Shown piece after piece: positions 62,970 to 64,000 of a stretch of 64,000 nt of DNA. The notes beneath the pieces were generated by a model. It did no database searches, had not been told where the DNA came from, and saw only the letters and a list, made by a program, of their open reading frames with translations. This stretch comes from Lycium barbarum (Eukaryota > Streptophyta > Magnoliopsida > Solanales > Solanaceae), in assembly GCF_019175385.1 (NCBI RefSeq), contig NC_083341.1, positions 23,878,203 through 23,942,202 of the forward strand, in the 5' to 3' direction. The position numbers and the translations under genes are program-made. Every line of letters starts with the position of its first letter. The stretch's first letter is position 1.

Positions 62970-64000
62970 TTTGGAAAGATATTTACTTTACTATTGTCTA
63001 TGCTAAATGTACCTCTTCTGAGAGGAAAGTCTTATGGAGGGATCAAGAATGATTTCACCAATTGATACAAGGCTCTTGGTTTATCGGTGGTGAAATTATT
63101 GTTATCCTAGATACTAATGAAAAGCTAGGAGGGAGACCCCATACAATGTCCAAAAGATTGATTTTGGTCAATGTATTAATGATTGTGAAGTATCTCACTT
63201 GGATTTTATGGGTCCTAAATATACTTGGTTCAATACTTTGACACCAAGGAAAATAATATGGAAAAGATTAGATACGATATTCATAGATGATGAGTGGGAT
63301 CAATGCTATCAATCTAATGTTATCAAACACTTACCTAGATCATGTTCTAATCCCATGATCGTTTTTCTTAAATGTCATAAATATTCTCAAAAGGGAATCA
63401 AATACTTTAAATTTGTGGACTTCTGGGTTGATCAACCATCCTTCGGGCAAGTGGTCGAAGATATTTGGAATACTTACATCCTTGGTAATCCTATGTGGTG
63501 GTTGCAATAGAAACTCAAACTTCTTAGCAAGAAACTCAGTTAGTGGTCAAGAGAGGTGGTCGGCGATGTATTTCTCTTATAATGTCATTTTCAAGATCCT
63601 TTCCAAAAGGTTGAATCCTTCTTAGATAAATTGATTTTTCATAATCAAAGTGGTTTCCTGAATTTATTCTCCTTACTCAAGAAATTCCCAAGGCATTAAG
63701 CAATACAACAAAGGTGGTAACTTGATTATTAAGCTGGATATGGCTAAAGCTTAACACAGGACGTCTTGGGATTTTGTGATTGCCGTCATGAATTTTTTGG
63801 TATCTTTGAATAATGACTCAATATAATTATGAGGATTATTGCTAATGTGTGGTACTCTATTTTGATAAATGCCTAATGTGTGGTACTCTATTTTGATAAA
63901 TGGAAACATAGTTGTTTTTTTCATATCTACTCAAGATCTTAAGCAAGGGGACTCTTTATTCCCATATTTGTTCATCATTGGCTATAAAATCCTGACCAAA
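62970..64000 (+). pseudogene. L1-type LINE ORF2 fragment, running off the window
   Basis: Plus strand. 63199-63510: LDFMGPKYTWFNTLTPRK-type endonuclease C-terminus (GP.YTW.N, KRLDTIFIDDEW, then a decayed SDH as SNP). 63630-63720: remnant of the RT block before the catalytic strands (QSGFL, LLT/KKFP). 63890-63960: SILINGN-like and LKQGDSLFPYLFIIG-like blocks in broken frames. Stops and a small duplication (63843-63901) are present. The 3' part lies beyond 64000. Confidence 0.75.
63843..63901 (+). repeat. 30-bp tandem duplication
   Basis: CTAATGTGTGGTACTCTATT and the following TTGATAAATG occur twice in direct succession. Confidence 0.95.

Overview
The window is a TE-rich stretch of a dicot nuclear chromosome. 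Spliced plant genes, L1 and RTE LINEs, Copia, hAT, MuDR and MITE families, AT-rich intergenic DNA and an assembly gap all say plant. The GGTCTGCGTACA...CCCTCCCCAGACCCCAC...(TTG)n retroposon tail and the overall TE mix suggest Solanaceae; that is inference from known families, not a database result. Only one gene is plainly intact: a Sec61-beta gene on the minus strand (49373-49627).

The large-scale organisation is a tandem segmental duplication. Copy A (1 to ~17375) and copy B (~17936 to ~46275) share the same order of single-copy segments and the same multi-exon, coiled-coil protein gene (A: 13580-16672, apparently broken; B: 42636-45415, 3' exons open). Each copy was later inflated by different insertions, so each acts as the empty site of the other and many element ends and target-site duplications (TSDs) can be read to the base.

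Copy A carries a minus-strand L1 LINE (233-~3780), a TIR element holding a PPR-gene fragment (3884-5010), a decayed minus-strand Copia element (~6480-11543) split by a 772-bp element, and two small TIR elements (11582-11786, 12892-13398). Copy B carries a 1.2-kb MULE-type element full of microsatellite (18021-19244), a hAT (19859-25216) hit by a solo-LTR-like element, a 15.3-kb MuDR-like element (MULE, 25716-40975) and a hAT MITE (41138-41752). The MULE is itself interrupted by a solo-LTR-like element and by a second hAT, and that hAT holds another solo-LTR-like element: three levels of nesting with readable TSDs. The MULE also carries remains of a B3-like and a GRF-zinc-finger gene besides its transposase.

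From 46276 onward: small MITE and SINE pieces, the Sec61-beta gene with a 5'-UTR intron, a possible Helitron end, a 5'-truncated RTE LINE with a 17-bp TSD, a full-length but mutated hAT (54239-57911) related to the first one, a fourth solo-LTR-like element (58272-~60536), a Copia RT scrap, a minus-strand RTE LINE 3' end and a plus-strand L1 fragment running off the window. All transposases and reverse transcriptases seen here carry stops or frameshifts. Long C or G homopolymers (14-25 nt) and 224 N mark weak points of the assembly.
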